The notes under the pieces were generated by a model. It ran no database searches. It was not told the DNA's origin and saw only the letters and a list, made by a program, of their open reading frames with translations. A program made the translations under genes and the position numbers. Positions 1-13,700 of a stretch of DNA of 64,000 bases are shown here, one piece after another (positions within the stretch are counted from its first letter, which is position 1; every line of letters begins with the position of its first letter). The stretch is from Alentia gelatinosa (lineage: Eukaryota; Annelida; Polychaeta; Phyllodocida; Polynoidae), in NCBI GenBank assembly GCA_950022655.1, contig OX465580.1, forward strand, positions 96,056,797 through 96,120,796, written 5' to 3'.

Positions 1-88
1 GATTCTCCATTTTCATGAATTCTCGGTTCAATTAACTTTATACCTGCAGCAGTGCTAACACTTCTCATGTTCGCTTATCCTTGTTTAG

Positions 89-3000
89 ACGCGATGTCAT
101 CCTACCTACATGTTTGCAGTGTCCAGATATTTATCACGACAGTATTGTTGATGCAGTAAGTACACCTGTTAAGGTCATCCCTTTGTCGTTAATTAATGAA
201 TTATGGATACCTTACTATTAGTCCAGTGAAAACTTTCTTGGTTAATAAATTATGCTATTTGAAAATGTAGTATTACATTATATTTTGAAAACTAATGTTT
301 ACCTCTTGAGATATATGTCCATTTGATATTTCCACATGCTGTAGCTTTTTAATTGGCTTTCTTATTTTTTCTAATAAGTACAGTTTTTTAAATATATTCT
401 ATAGGTTCCCTATCTCTTGGCAGCTCATATTATAAATACTAACACGATTTTACTTTGGTGTAAAGAACGACGAAGTGTTGGACAATGATGGTGTTATTAA
501 TAAAGCATGGAACTTGTAGAGGTTGTAGATAAAACATCACCTCAGTTTACAAGAAGTTGATATACTTCGGACAACTTGTGGATGTATTTTACAGATTGAG
601 ATCTTAACATATATCTACAATGTCTTTATCAGGTAATATGGTTCAGCTCCGGTGGCACTAAATCCGTTGTACACACTGATTCAGTAGACAACTTAAATTG
701 CGTGTACTATGGCAATAAGCACTTTGTCATGGTTGATCCCCGAAAATATGCAGATAAGGTAGGTGGATTCTTTCAATTTCTTAAATATCTCCTCAGAGTT
801 CAGCGGTGATTCCGATAGACCAACTTCTACGCCAGCAGTGTCGGAAATATGTCACCAAATTGTTGTATCAGAAAAACTCGTTGTAACGAGAGATGCAATA
901 AAATAATTTTTTTTAAATAATTTTTAAAAAGTGACTCTTTTCTTTCTGGTTATTGGGTGTGTTCGATTGCACAAACGGGAATTTGATTCCATTTTGCGAC
1001 CATTACCGTCCACTGGGCAGGATTATTTGTAAAACCTGACCTCATCCCAGTCATCACCAGGTGCCTTGCGTTTGCGGCTTAGCATAGGGACAAGGAATAT
1101 AAACCAGGGTTTATACTTGCATTTTATCATTTAAGTAAAAGTAAGTACCACTGAAGTGTTGGGTGTCCGTGCCCTCAAGCTCTTCAATATTTTCTTTTTG
1201 TTGGATGAATGATAATGGCATAGGGTATATGTCAAAATTCACAGCAGCCATCAGAAATGACATTCTCCTACTTTTCCTTGAAAATCTGAGTTTTTATTCC
1301 CAGTTTATAAACCCATTTTCCTGCTATAAAAAATAAAGACTATAAATAAAGCCATATAGATTGGAAATAAAACAGTGGTTTGAACCTCCCCACAGACCAT
1401 CAGCAGCATTCCATGGCATCACTTTCGTGTTTTGTCAGCCTCTCTGAGGCAAAAAACTCCACATGGAGAAATATTTTCACTTTTTGTCCTGACCCCAGAC
1501 CCTGACATCCCTATGATATAATTACACATATCATTGCTTCAAATAGAGGTTTTGGAATTTTTTACTCTTCTTTTGGGTCTCATTCTGCATGTCAAAACAA
1601 GTTTACTACCTCAAATTATTTCTGAAATTAACGAAAAAAGAATTCTCTAAAAACCGAAATGCCCTATCCATGCCATTTTGCAGCAAAGAAAGCTCTGAAG
1701 TTGCATCCTGGTACAGCAAAAATTCCCACACAGATATGGCAGCTCCAATATAAGAGAATTGACAATGAACAAATGACAATCTGACTGGAAAAAGCAAATA
1801 GGAAACAAACTGCATACCATTCATTCAACTGAATGGTATGCAAGAGAAACTGTGGGGGATTAAGTCATAGTGAACAAGTGAAAGTGACCCGTCTGAAAAT
1901 AGGTCACTCCAGACTTACACACGAATATCTCCTGAAAAGGGAAAATCCCCCATTATGCCAATCATGCAATGTACCCATAACTATTCAGCATATCCTGCTG
2001 AACTGTAAAAGGGTACAAGAAAATATAAGAAAGTACTTGAAAGACAGTAACAACATGAAAATGTTGTTTGAAACTATTCCAAAGAAAGATCTCATCAGGT
2101 TTTTGAAAGAGACAAATCTCTTTGATTGTTTATAAAATATTTGAAAACATTGAAAACAATTGACTGAAATAAGTTTACGAAAGTGAAAAGCTAAATCATT
2201 GATGGTCCCTATATACCCTCAGGGTCCCCTGGGACGTTAAACCACAAACATACTTCTGTTAATGCTGATAGCCATGTGACGAAAATAATAATTCAGATAG
2301 TGCTATGATAACTGGAGTCAAAGTATACTCATTCATATCAGGCAGATTCTGTGATTTGCTGTCATGGTACATTGAACAGTGGAAAATTACCCAAAAGAAT
2401 GATTTAGATTTAAAAAGTCATAAACATTTCATATAAGAATGAATCAAAACTCTTAGTGCATTGGCTCAGCAATTGTGGTGCACTCTACTATGCAAATTTT
2501 TGTATGTGTTATTCATATCTAACCAAAAAGATAACATTTTGCTGCCTTGTTAGCTATACATAATTCAATTCTATGTAAGTCATAATTCTAAACCCAGGTT
2601 GGCAACAGCCTCACACCCGTACACCTGGCCTGTGCAGCACTTTGGCTGACCAGCCATGTAAGTGCTAAATCTGCCTTAACAATGCAGCTAACATACAGAA
2701 GAGATCAATCCATTTGTTGTTTGATAAACCAAGATTTAGATACAGGAATCATCCACCCTCTGCTCTAGTTCATGCCAAGCACAGTGCCATAATCTTTCAC
2801 TGCAGCTATCACAGCTGTAGGGACAATGGGAACCTGTTAATCATTTCCATGTATACATTATCTTAAGTCCAGACAAAAAACAAAATCAAGATTCTTTCAT
2901 TGAAGAGTCATGGAAAATAATTTCACCAAGTCTGTGGGAACCCTGGTAAACACAGAAAGCTACTATAATACACTCACAATGCAGATCTGGACACAGTCAT

Positions 3001-6000
3001 TTTGCTTCTGCAGTAGTATGCATGTGCAAAGCTGCTAGCTGGTCCCTGCCGTATATAACCTATTGCTCTGATAAACCAGCCATAAACAGAGCACAACATA
3101 TCACCGATAAGTTTGCTTTGATTCAGAAGGAACAGGAAGTTATGCAGGTAGGCAGGCACCTGGCAGATGCCCGACTATATCTTAGAAGCGTCCTATTCAT
3201 TTCGGCATGGTGGAATCACTGCTTCAGTCATGCATCAAATCCTATTTGCTATTTTATGCAAATTCGTGTACGTTAGTCCGCATCCTAAAACCAATGAAAG
3301 TAATTTCCTATTATTACAATATTTTAAGATTTGCTTGAATTTTGTTATCTGCGACGTACAGAGATCTATGTATAGGAAACAAATATCAAATCCCTATTAT
3401 CTCTCTTTAATTCTTCTATGATAATTTTGCCGTGGTTTGTTCCATTACAATACAGGTCAGAGTGTCGTTCATACATTCGTCCTTGACATACATTAAACCC
3501 TTTGACATGTTAAATCGCTATATTTGCAGGTGTATTTTGATCATCCCGAAGGAGCGTATTCTGATATAGATGTTGATAAGTGAGTTTGATTTCAATACCA
3601 CTTTTAAGAATATGCTCTGGCAAGTGATTTTGAGCACACAGATGCAAAATTTCATGAAGACGAGGCTTAAACCTTCAAAACCTTTTCGTGTCTTTTACTG
3701 CAAATTTCATTTTAGAAATGTTATCCGTCCGAGAACACGTCATTGCCTCACAAATAATCGTACCTTGTTGATTTCAGTGTTGACTATGCTCGCTACCCGT
3801 CGTTATTGGCGGTCGAGTATTACCACGTGGAGATGGAACCTGGGGACTGCCTCTTCATCCCTTATAAGTGGTAAGGGGTAATCTTTTGTTCTATCGTTAG
3901 GATATCGATCGCTGGTGTATATTTTTTTAATCTTTATTTTATTGCTAACTCGCCGCAAATGTCATCGGAGATACAAATCTGAAATATAGGTTGGTGTATT
4001 CAAAGCGTTCTGCCACTTTAGATTGAACTAGTGCTTCCTAAATGCGGCTCTATATTTTAGCTTCCTCGGGGATGCCAGTTTGTAGGATTTTGCCTACATG
4101 TCGGATTTTCATTTTAATCTCAAAGAGATGAAAATTTCAAGAAATTGTATGTTTTGAAAACAACATAGTCTCCAGGTTCCCTAAAATCTAAATCTTAGAT
4201 AAACTTGTTCCGTAATCTTTTAAAATTCTGGATTCAGCTACCACAGCACACTCAGTTAGAGGGCCTATGGATCCCAGTGCTCCAACCTACAGCTGTAGGA
4301 TGGTAGGATTCCTGTAGGAAATGCTCCTACATATAAGGGCAAACTTGAATAATGAAATCTGATTGGCTTAAAATGTGTCATGTGAGAATAGAGTTATCAA
4401 AGCATTACCAAGTCTATAAGAAAATATCAGAGGAATGCCTAATGAACTTGTAAAGATATTCTGCTGAATATAGACCTGATAGTGTGTGGTAACTTTTTTT
4501 AAATGATTTTCTTTAAAGAGTACCCCATTTAGTGCAGAACTACACATATAACTACTCTCATAGCAGATATCTAGCTATCCTATACTGCCAGTCCAAGCTG
4601 AAGGATCTGCTTGTAGATTGATGGGGATTCCCCATACACAATGTGCGTTTTAGGTGATACATAGACTGGCCTCAGTCCCCATGTAGGAATTTTTCCTGAC
4701 CGCAACTGGCATCCCTGCTTCCTGTTAGTGCAGTAACTGGCGTGAGAATAGGCTTTATGTGTTGTTCTGCAAGTTATTACAGGAATAATAACTGTATGTT
4801 CTTTTCATTAAGCATCTTAATTCAGGGATGACAGTTTTCCACTTTTCCATGGAAATCCACTTTTTCATTTCTAGTTCAAGAATTTATCTTTCTTGTATAA
4901 AACAAAGAAAGTGTAAATTGAGCCTTATTCACGCCAGTAAAACAGTAGTTGGAACCTCCCCACAGATTCCCAGCCCCATTCTATGGCCAATAACAGTGTA
5001 TTTTTCATGTTTTCTTAGTTTCTCAGAGGCAGTAAATCATACATGGAAAATATTTCCACTTTTATTCCTGACCCCAACTGACATCCCTGTTAATTAAAAA
5101 TGAAATGCAGTGATCTAGAAGAGGAAAAAAGGTGGGCATGAGGTGGTCGGGAAGTACTGAAAATCGTTTCTTAAAATGAAAGGACGAATTTTCCGTTCTT
5201 AGTCTAAATGCCGGTGCTAGTTGTGCATGGATCTTGATAGGTTGTTTGATAGAAATGTGTCTACACTTTCGCCCAAATATATATGTGTGTAGTAGGACTC
5301 AGCGAGGTACCGTCTGTTCGGTGTACAAGTACTTGGTCTTTGTTGTTGCGTGCCCCTCTTAACTGAGTTAAACAATTAATCGACATGACAAAGCGGATTC
5401 CGTTCGGGGCCCCACGATGCCGGTTATCCTTATCACGTGTTCTGCTGCTAAATGTACCTGTGTAGATATATACATTCATAACCATTGATACAATATAATC
5501 AAAGTGTCGATTATAATATATTTGTTTATTATTTCGTGAGAATTGGTATACAATTGTATAACGTAGATGTACGCATGCTATTATGTTCTTTGGATAATTT
5601 CAAATCCAACTGGTTGCAGGATTCATCAAGTACGTTCGGACGGGCCCCGTAACATTGCTATTAACATTTGGTGGGATACCTACCGTAATCATGAGGTGAA
5701 CCTCGCCAAATGCTCCACCTCTGTCGACCTGGAGCTCACGCTAGACAAGGTGACCTACATAGGATTTGATGGAATGCTGCAGACCGCAGAAACTATGAGG
5801 TAAGTCTATTTCATGTTCTACCTATCAGGCATTTATTTTCTTGTTAATTATATTTCGAACAAAATTGAAAAGCTAAGATCATATACGTAGTTCCAGACTG
5901 AATTGAACACTAGTCTATGAGAAATTCCCATGTGGACAGAATGCAGAAAAAACAGGTGACCATTGATAGTGTTTGAAATACTAGGTAATAGGTATGTTTA

Positions 6001-9000
6001 AGCAGCATTTACACGTAATCCTCCATGTAATCTGCATGTCTTGTATTCAAGAATACTTAAAATTTAAATACTAGTATAAATCTGAACGTCTTGTATCGTA
6101 TGTTAATTAGATGAGAAATTATTTGACTTCACATCGTTGCTATTAAGAATGAATATTGCATTGTTAATTGCTGCCGCCTGGAACCATTTACTAGAATTGG
6201 TCCTGAAAAGAATCTTTTACTCTGAAAGTTGTCTTCACAGTAAGGTTTCTCTCTTTTTCTGTAACAGGGACCGGTTTCAGGACAACACGCGACATATGAA
6301 TATAACATTTGAAAAGTACATCAGCTTTTATATAGCGGTGAGTGATTGACATTTATCAAGACGATAAGTAAAAGAAATGCGAGACTTTAAAAAAATGTGT
6401 TTTACTTAGATAACAAATATATAAATTTGTAGGTACTTTTAATCTCGCTTCGCTAGCGCTGTAGCTTTAAACGGTTTCGGAACACCTGAGTTCAAAGTAA
6501 AGATTTTGATGATACAAAGAAAAGGCAAAATGAAAAAAGAAAGTGAGTTCAAAGTAAATATCTTGAAGAACAGCCACTCTACAATTGAAGAGGGAAACCT
6601 GATAAAGAAGAGGGGTCGTTATCAGATTGTTTAAGTTCATTCAAACAAGCCTAGGCCCAGATGAGTGCAGTTCTTTAACATAGACATTTCCTGTCTAGTC
6701 GGAGAGGCTTATCATGAGAATACTTTAAATATGGTTATAGCCCCTCTAGCTATTCATGCCTAGTTATGAATTTATCGATGCATTCATGCCTATACTCAGA
6801 CGGACCGCTTTTCCAGTTTTATGTTGTACTAGATTTTCATCATATCACAGATAAGGAATATCAATTGATACGTGGCTAGATCTAACATCTACACAGTAGG
6901 TGGGGCAACCGCGGAATGGTGACAGTTGGAGGTGTCATCCCTTTTTATAGTTTTGTACCATGTGACCTCTCTCGGCCAATCAGATTGCAGATGTCTTTTG
7001 CGGACGACATTTGCTTTTGTTCTATTGTCAGGGCACAGGTATCATTGACAACCGTGTCAACAAATACATTTGGGGTCCCTGAAAAAAAAATATATATCAC
7101 AGATAAGGAGTGGAGATTGGCAGGATTTAGACGGTTTGTGGCTTTTCTTCTAGACTTCATTGGTACCACTCTGCATAATGATGTATACACATTCCACCAG
7201 TATGAAGAATGACAGCAGGACAGTATTTATCAAAAGACTTTTCGACTGACCTCTATGTCGATGGATATTACATTCCTCATAGACATTATTTTTCGGGTGG
7301 TGTTATTAACCAAGAAACAAAATATAACTTCTGTATGGTCTTTCTGGTTTTTCATGCCTAATGAAGAATGTCTGAAGAATAAACAGGATTTCAATATTGA
7401 ATATTTTTACTTCAGCCGGAAGAAATGGAAGCTATGGGAACTCCCGGAGGATTAACTGTCCCACTTAAACAGGTAATTATGATCTTCCATTGATCGTTAA
7501 CTCTGCTTCGAAATTCAGTGATGCTTTTTGTGCTCGCGCTGGGTACACCAAAGCGCGATCATCACAAGGTAATACAAGTACATGTACTTACGATGCATCA
7601 TTGGACACAGCTATGTAATGTGTTTAAACAGAATTCTTCAGGTTATATTTTGTAAGTCATACAAAGTGCAGTTGTATTATCGTTTACTGCTTCAGTGTAA
7701 CTTATTTGAAATTACAAAACAAAGACATTTGTTCGAGAGACCGGTTTCCCTTTTCTTTAAGGTATGATAAATTAACATGACAATAGAGATAAGGAGTTAA
7801 TTCCGATTATTTTGCTAGACTTTAATGGTATCTTTGACTGGTGCCTTAGACGAAATACCAAACTCAGTCGATGACACATCAAATTCTACGAGGTACCAGA
7901 GAGAAAAATACTCCCTGGTCCGCGGCATATGATCAGAATGGACATTAGAGCAGAAAATTGATAGAAAATAATGAGGTTTACAACACAATTGAAAATTATT
8001 CGGCGTGATCTAGCCGCGAAAAGGTAGCTTTTAAATATTTATATTAGGGGCTTATTGAAATCAGAAGTCATTGATCTGTGCCCTCCATGGAGAATTAATA
8101 TATGGAGGCTGGAACCTGCCCTGATCTCCAGCAGGTCTTCGGTACAGCCCTCTGATGTAAAAATGGCAACGCGCCTATTGCCAAATATTTTTACCCCTTT
8201 TACGACAGGGCTCATTGGTGTTGAGGTTTTATCGAAATCCAAACCTATTTTATTCAGGTATTCAAAATCGTCGACGCCGATGGTGACGGGATCCTTACAT
8301 ATGAAGAGGTCAATAAAGTACCGGACGAGGTAAGAAAACATATTTATAAATCAGACATTGATATCAGATATGAGAAGACTGTCAAATGGGGGCCATCCAT
8401 AAAGTAGGTATGCACTGAAGGGGTTGGGGGTAAAAATGTTCGGAAATTTTGCGTATGCTCCTTCTTTGTTCTATTGCATACGAGATTAGGAGGCGGTACG
8501 GCACAGTGGTGAATTTAGACACCCTAGAGAACAAGAGAAAGAGAAAACCTAAGAACTATGAGAGATTCAGGTAGCAACATATTGAGAGAACTGTTTAGAC
8601 TATGTTGTCCACACAGCACGACCGTAGTCACTGTAATAGGCTCTCATTTCACATCTCGTTGACTAACGCTGTCTTGTAAGTACCACCCTCATTTCACCCT
8701 CAGTAACACCATGTGCACACCGAATTGCCATCTTGTATTTGGAGCGTTTGACTTTTTGATGTCGTTTAAAATCTGTTGAATTCTGTTGCATTATACTCTG
8801 TTCATTTTACAACTCTTAAGTCCTAAGAGATATGACCATGTTTGAATCCCAAAATAAATCTCGCATTTGTCATTGCTCTCAAACTTTGTCAAAAGTCGTA
8901 TCATTTCAATGATAGTGTAGTGGGCTAATTGAGGGACCTCTTTTAGATGTTTTAACATAATATTTCACATTACCTGAAACCGTAAACACCATTTTCCTAA

Positions 9001-9645
9001 AAAATATTATAACTTAATTACATAGAGACTCAAGCCACGCTGAAATCCTTCATTGTTCATCGATCATTTTCATCTTATAATTTCTCTCATTTTTCTTTCA
9101 CATCTTTTTCCGATCATGGACTTTCTAGTGTTATTAAACGTATGATACGTTTACATTGTATGTTCTCATGAAAAACTGCAGTTACATATGAGGAAATAGC
9201 TATCTCTAAATTTAGATTATGCATCTGTTCCTGGTTCTTAGTTCATTTGCGTCAGGCTTCTACGCTATTCAAGTCCAGCTAATAATGTGTATCAAATTTC
9301 TCCAGTGTCACCCGGTTCCCTGGTGGGGGTGTGGGTGTTTCCTTGAAGGCCATCTGAAAAAACAATTTTCAGCTACTAATGTGTTTGATTAAACGTTTAA
9401 AATTTGCGATTTTTTCCTCAGTCCCGACTTTCATCCCTAAATGTTAATTCAATAACTAAACAAATAATAGGGTGTACGACTATAACTCTCTCTGTTTCTC
9501 TGAGTAGGATTGGAATCGTATTCTCAAGCACTTCGAACGGTTCGAAGTCGTCATGGATGCGTTGAACAGACGTCTTGATGAACAGAACATGCGAGAAAGA
9601 GATCAGTGGATCGATGACAGCAGTCCCATGAAGGATGAACTCTGA
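89..9645 (+). CDS. JmjC-domain 2-oxoglutarate dioxygenase with EF-hand and KDEL tail (5'-partial, 9 exons)
   Basis: Exons read from GT-AG borders: 89-155, 633-758, 3530-3579, 3778-3870, 5620-5799, 6268-6337, 7416-7472, 8258-8329 and 9508-9645 (stop TGA 9643-9645). Joined, they stay in frame for 283 codons, which strongly supports the model; upstream exons lie left of the window. Visible residues, numbered in this partial protein: a JmjC core with WFSSGGT at 25-31, iron ligands H36 and D38 (HTD), the PGDCLFIPYKW strand at 102-112 and distal His114, then NIAINIWW. A canonical EF-hand loop (DADGDG, residues 220-231) sits in exon 8. The last four residues are KDEL, the ER-retrieval signal. JmjC proteins are Fe(II)/2-oxoglutarate hydroxylases or demethylases; EF-hand plus KDEL argues for a calcium-responsive enzyme of the ER lumen, not a chromatin demethylase (inference). 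The signal peptide should lie in missing upstream exons. I cannot assign a named orthologue. Introns carry LINE and hAT-like debris. Confidence 0.86.
1252..1513. mobile_element. Degenerate copy of the hAT-like miniature element
   Basis: This stretch aligns by eye with 4823-5089 along its length, sharing AACCTCCCCACAGA, a CTCTGAGGCA-like block and an end reading CTGACATCCCT. The left terminus (CAGAAATGACA) has drifted from CAGGGATGACA and no target-site duplication is left, so this is an older copy. It lies in the intron between exons 2 and 3 of the JmjC gene. Confidence 0.55.
1720..2257 (+). pseudogene. 5'-truncated RNase H-type LINE fragment (C-terminal pol end)
   Basis: An open stretch (1833-2135, stop after FDCL) encodes the typical C-terminal tail of RNase H-bearing non-LTR retrotransposons: TRLKIGHSRLTHEYLL, then PLCQSCNVPITIQHILLNC, a CxxC...H...C zinc-finger-like signature. 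Upstream codons (about 1730-1832) show related residues but contain in-frame stops, so the copy is dead. The 3' tail contains a GGTCCCCTGGGACGTTAAAC-type segment. It sits inside a JmjC intron. I/Jockey-like clades are likely; the exact family is not resolved. Confidence 0.7.
2258..3520. other. Intronic sequence, nothing identified
   Basis: Intron of the JmjC gene between the LINE fragment and exon 3 (3530). Overlapping short ORFs at 3022-3421 have no recognisable motif. Mixed composition suggests old repeats, but I could not assign any. Confidence 0.3.
4067..4717. mobile_element. hAT-like non-autonomous transposon, 651 bp, with 6-bp target duplication
   Basis: The ends are inverted: left CGGGGATGCCAGTT, right AACTGGCATCCCTG, with further inner pairing (GTAGGATTTTGCCTACATG against CATGTAGGAATTTTTCC). 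The element is flanked on both sides by CTTCCT (4061-4066 and 4718-4723), a perfect 6-bp duplication. No transposase ORF. CAGGGATGCCA-type termini are typical of hAT elements. It lies in the intron between exons 4 and 5 of the JmjC gene. Confidence 0.8.
4823..5089. mobile_element. hAT-like MITE, 267 bp, with 6-bp target duplication
   Basis: Begins CAGGGATGACAGTT and ends AACTGACATCCCTG, an inverted terminal repeat shared with the element at 4067-4717. Flanked by TTAATT on both sides (4817-4822, 5090-5095). The interior differs from the 651-bp element but matches 1252-1513, so at least two non-autonomous subfamilies use the same ends. No coding capacity. Confidence 0.8.
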
Positions 9646-11580
9646 CCCTCAATCTCAACGTCGACATGCAATAATAACATGGGCCTGTCGAGGCTAGCCT
9701 ACACAGCAATCCCTCGACAAAATTCTATGATCTGAGATTTTATTTGCGATATAGGTTATATCGATACCATCCAATTTTGTTTGTATTTATTCACTGTTAT
9801 CATTATTGTTATTGGATGTTTCTTTATCAATATGGTTTTGTTACAATAACGGGTATATTTTTGCTATAAAAAAAAGTCCGTCATCTTGGAATATCTCTTC
9901 GAATGATTGAAAATAATCGCTGCAGTGATATTTGCGTGAAGTTGTTCTCGAATCTTGTACTCTCAATTTCGGCCTAGTCCGAAGCTATGAGCGTAGCTAT
10001 ATATCTTATGAACAAAATACTATAATCATCACAGTTGTTTATTGCATCAGATTTGGATATACATACATTTCTAAAGGTGTCGTCATGGTGCCCAGATTTC
10101 TTTTATATCAGGAAAACGAGTGAGGTTTCTTAACTGATCTATATACACACATCCCACAGCTCTGAGCATTTTTCACTGTCAGTTCCGACGCATTCTAGTC
10201 AGTTCCCCCATTTCCAATTTATTTCTTACCATGTTTCAAGTGCCGTGAAGCAAGATACCTGTACATATAATACCAGAAAATTCTCTATAAGGTGGGAAAT
10301 ACAATGGATTCCAAAGGCCAATTTCAATAAGGATGTAAATACTTGGCTATGATTTAACCGCCATTAATTTACCATTTACTACTGTGAAAAGCATCATTAT
10401 CAGACGTGTATAAAGCATTATCGTCAGACATGTATACCGCTTACACTGTCTTTAATTTGTTAGATTTTGCAATCTCTATTATCACATTCATTCCGTACTT
10501 ATATCTCCTTTTTTATTAGTGATTACCATCACAAAATAAATTCACATGTTATTGACGTCCTAGATTAAACTTTACCTATTAACATGAACCCTTCTTTTGA
10601 CTATTCTTGTTAAGAATGCGAGGTAGATTGACTATTTTTGGACTCCTTTGACTGTATTGTGTAAACTTTCAATGGTTCATATTTGTGTTTGTCCGCTGTC
10701 TTGCGCGAGATGCCCAGAATTTTCGGCTTGCATCTATTTGACATTGTCAGTGATTGTTTTATTTAACCAAGTACAATTATTGACACAACCAGAAATCGAT
10801 CTGAACCTGACATATTGTTACCACGTCTATTCCGATTTTCAGAGTGTTATTACTGCTAATGTTTATCGTGGGAACGCCTTTGATTGGCTTGTTTCTTATT
10901 TATACACATGTTTATATACATACAAACATATATACATGTAATATGTCTTATTTGTATATCTTACCATATTAGATTAGGCCATTGAATTTCAGCCAGGGAT
11001 GCAAGTATTCCGATAGGTTACGGATATAAAAAACTGTAGGATGTTCATTTGTAATAATAAAATTCCTCAAGGTTTGCAAGTCAGCCGAACCGGTCGCCGA
11101 AATTCACAGAATTCTTGATTTTCGGAAAGCCGAGTGAATCTCTTAACTGTTTTATATATACACACCATAGACACTAAGTAATTTTCCCCTCGAGATTATG
11201 TTCCCCATTTCTTTTCTAAGCACAACATAATCCCTTGCAAGATATCTCAGCTTTTCTTAGCTTGGTGAGGCCAACAAGTTTTGAACGTGATATTCATGAC
11301 ATTTTACTCATTTTTGACCGTGATAAACAGTGGGGTGATGGAAATTAAATGAAGCAGACCAACGCCATTGAATATCCAACTATAAACATGTATATACAAC
11401 TTATCACGTTCCTGAGCATGAAGTGTGATCGAAATTGAGACTTTTGTTATGAAATATGTGCATAGGGAACCCATAAAACATCTGTTTTCAGTGTATTATA
11501 TTGAATATTGGATGATCTCTTGATCTGAATCCTGCTTTTTGTTAGCGTTTATACGATGAATAAAGATTCAAAAATATTTT
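9646..11580 (+). other. 3' flank / probable 3'UTR of the JmjC gene
   Basis: AT-rich sequence after the KDEL stop codon with no credible ORF. AATAAA hexamers at 10535-10540 and 11560-11565 are candidate polyadenylation signals; which one is used cannot be told from sequence. A CAGGGATGC motif near 10996 resembles one end of the hAT-like family seen at 4067 and 4823, but no partner end was found. Confidence 0.35.
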
Positions 11581-13700
11581 CTACATTGTAACTGTCATTT
11601 TCTTAGGAATCATTTTCTTATCTAAGTGTGGTCGGATTAACACAACACTGCAAAAACGCGGAGCAAATGAAATGTGTTATGGATTCTACACATTGATGAA
11701 CACCATAGTATAAAGTAGTGACAGTTCACAGGGACTGGGGCGGACAACTTGTTTTTTTTTTCATCGTAAAAGAAAAATAACGTTCTTATAATTCGAGGGT
11801 GTCAACTTAAACGTTTGCTTTCAATGTGTAGTTTGAATTCGTTCAACAAGCATCAATTACTGTCGGACGGCGGGACATCTCGGAAACGAGCCCACGAACC
11901 GTCATACGAATGATGTAGCCTACAATGAAGATATATAATTTACATACATTTCGAGGGTGTCAGAGTTGATTATTTTTCACCCATAGATAAGAAAATTCCC
12001 TTTTCCCTGGCATTTTTCAAAGTTTCAGTTAAACCCTGATAAATTTGCAGATTCATTGCCCCTGGAAAAATTGACTTCTCCATGATTTTTTGACGTGTGG
12101 CAACCCTGGTATCTAGTTTAATTTGAACCCACACACTCCCAACTTCTCAAAATATCCGGGGGAAATCCTAATATATAAATTAGTGTATACTAATATATTG
12201 TTTTTTAATTCTCCTTAAAAGATGTGGAATCTAATATAGAAGCATCAAAAACTATTTTATTGACTATTTGTGAATATCAATGATATATATGTTCCTGACA
12301 AATTTATATGCCACTGGCACATGGGTCTACTAGAGTTAGTTATTGACATCACAAAGTTGGACGGATTCATCGCAATTTTGTGCAATTAACAGACGTTGAT
12401 AAGTTCATAAAACGTGCGGCTATCGCGTCGTACTATAGGCCGCGAAACCATATTGGGGACTGAAAACTGATTATTTTTGACTTGATATACAAAGATTCTT
12501 ATAACTAAGGCTATAAAAGAAGATGCAAACTTGCAAAATGTGCTTTATTGCCATGTATATCTTGAATAAATGAAGGTAATTTATCTGTTTTCATATTTGA
12601 CAGATTTTCTTAGAAATTATGTTAAACGTCAGGCAAAATGTTTGACTTCTATAATATGAGTGAAGATTCCAAAGAATTTCATATGGAAGCAAAATCAAAA
12701 CTCAGTTTAACCCAAGTAGAGATTTTTTTACAATCATTTGATACCTTAACTTTTGTTGTACTCATAGTAGAAGTCATAATGGACTGTTTTATTATCAAAA
12801 TAGAAAAGTACCGTAGCCAAAAGCCCCTTTTTGTGATATCTGCCATATTTATCAAAGCACCATCATATTAGGCAGAAAATGGAGAAGAAAGACTGTGTTG
12901 GAAATGATGCAATATTTGTCTATTGTAATTTCAGAAAATGTTTTTCCTTTAGATACTATTTACAGACAAATGCTTACTTAAACTAATTAGATATGCAGCA
13001 CATGTCAATCTATATGATTTTGTAGGAAAAAACTATTTGAATCCGGATCCCACCACAGTCCCTGATATGCCTTCCTAGCCTATAGTGGGCTTGAGGAAGA
13101 TGCCTGAAGGTGCGTATCTATGATAAAAGTCCTGAACATGCATTCCTAGTGTAGGTTCAGAAAAAGTATACATGTACATGCGCATGTATTGCTGGTGTAG
13201 GTTATGATGATGCTGGTATAGGTTATGATGGGCGCAGTATGTCTAAAAGATGTCTTGAGGTATACTTAAAACCAAAGGAAGTGTCTTAAAAATGAGATGG
13301 TAGCACGGAATAATATTACTAATAATCTTTGATAACATATATATCTATGATATCACATAAGATGGTATTTTCTAAATCCTACGAGACAAGTTAAATAAAT
13401 AGTCTAATGTGGAGAAGCAGTCATCATTTGAACAAGATGACGGATTCAAAATAACCAGTTGGCCTAACACCAATTTCTAGAATACTTAATACATTGGATA
13501 TCTATAAAGTACGGGGTCCGTGGGGTAATGTTTTTCTCTTTAAATGTATCAAAAAAGAGAAGAAACGCAGAAGAAAAAGAAATAACCAGTTGTTTTTTTA
13601 AACAATTGGTACCGCGAGATTAACCCGGAGGATGGGGATGGGAGTAGCAGGGGCGTCAGAACATTTTGAAAGTGATGGGGCAAACTGAAAAATTACTGAC
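11581..13700. other. Intergenic AT-rich DNA, no gene found
   Basis: No ORF with recognisable motifs on either strand. A GGCAACCCTGG motif near 12100 looks like a hAT-type terminus, but no partner end could be paired with it. The 77-aa ORF at 12638-12871 is low-complexity and unrecognised. Confidence 0.3.

Noticed and set aside
3022..3421. Two overlapping 84-aa ORFs in the JmjC intron
   Set aside because: Different frames of the same bases, no motif, and the flanking exons join in phase without them.
8470..8560. A-box-like CGGCACAGTGGTGAATTTAGAC suggesting a tRNA-derived SINE
   Set aside because: No B-box within the expected range and no second copy in the window.
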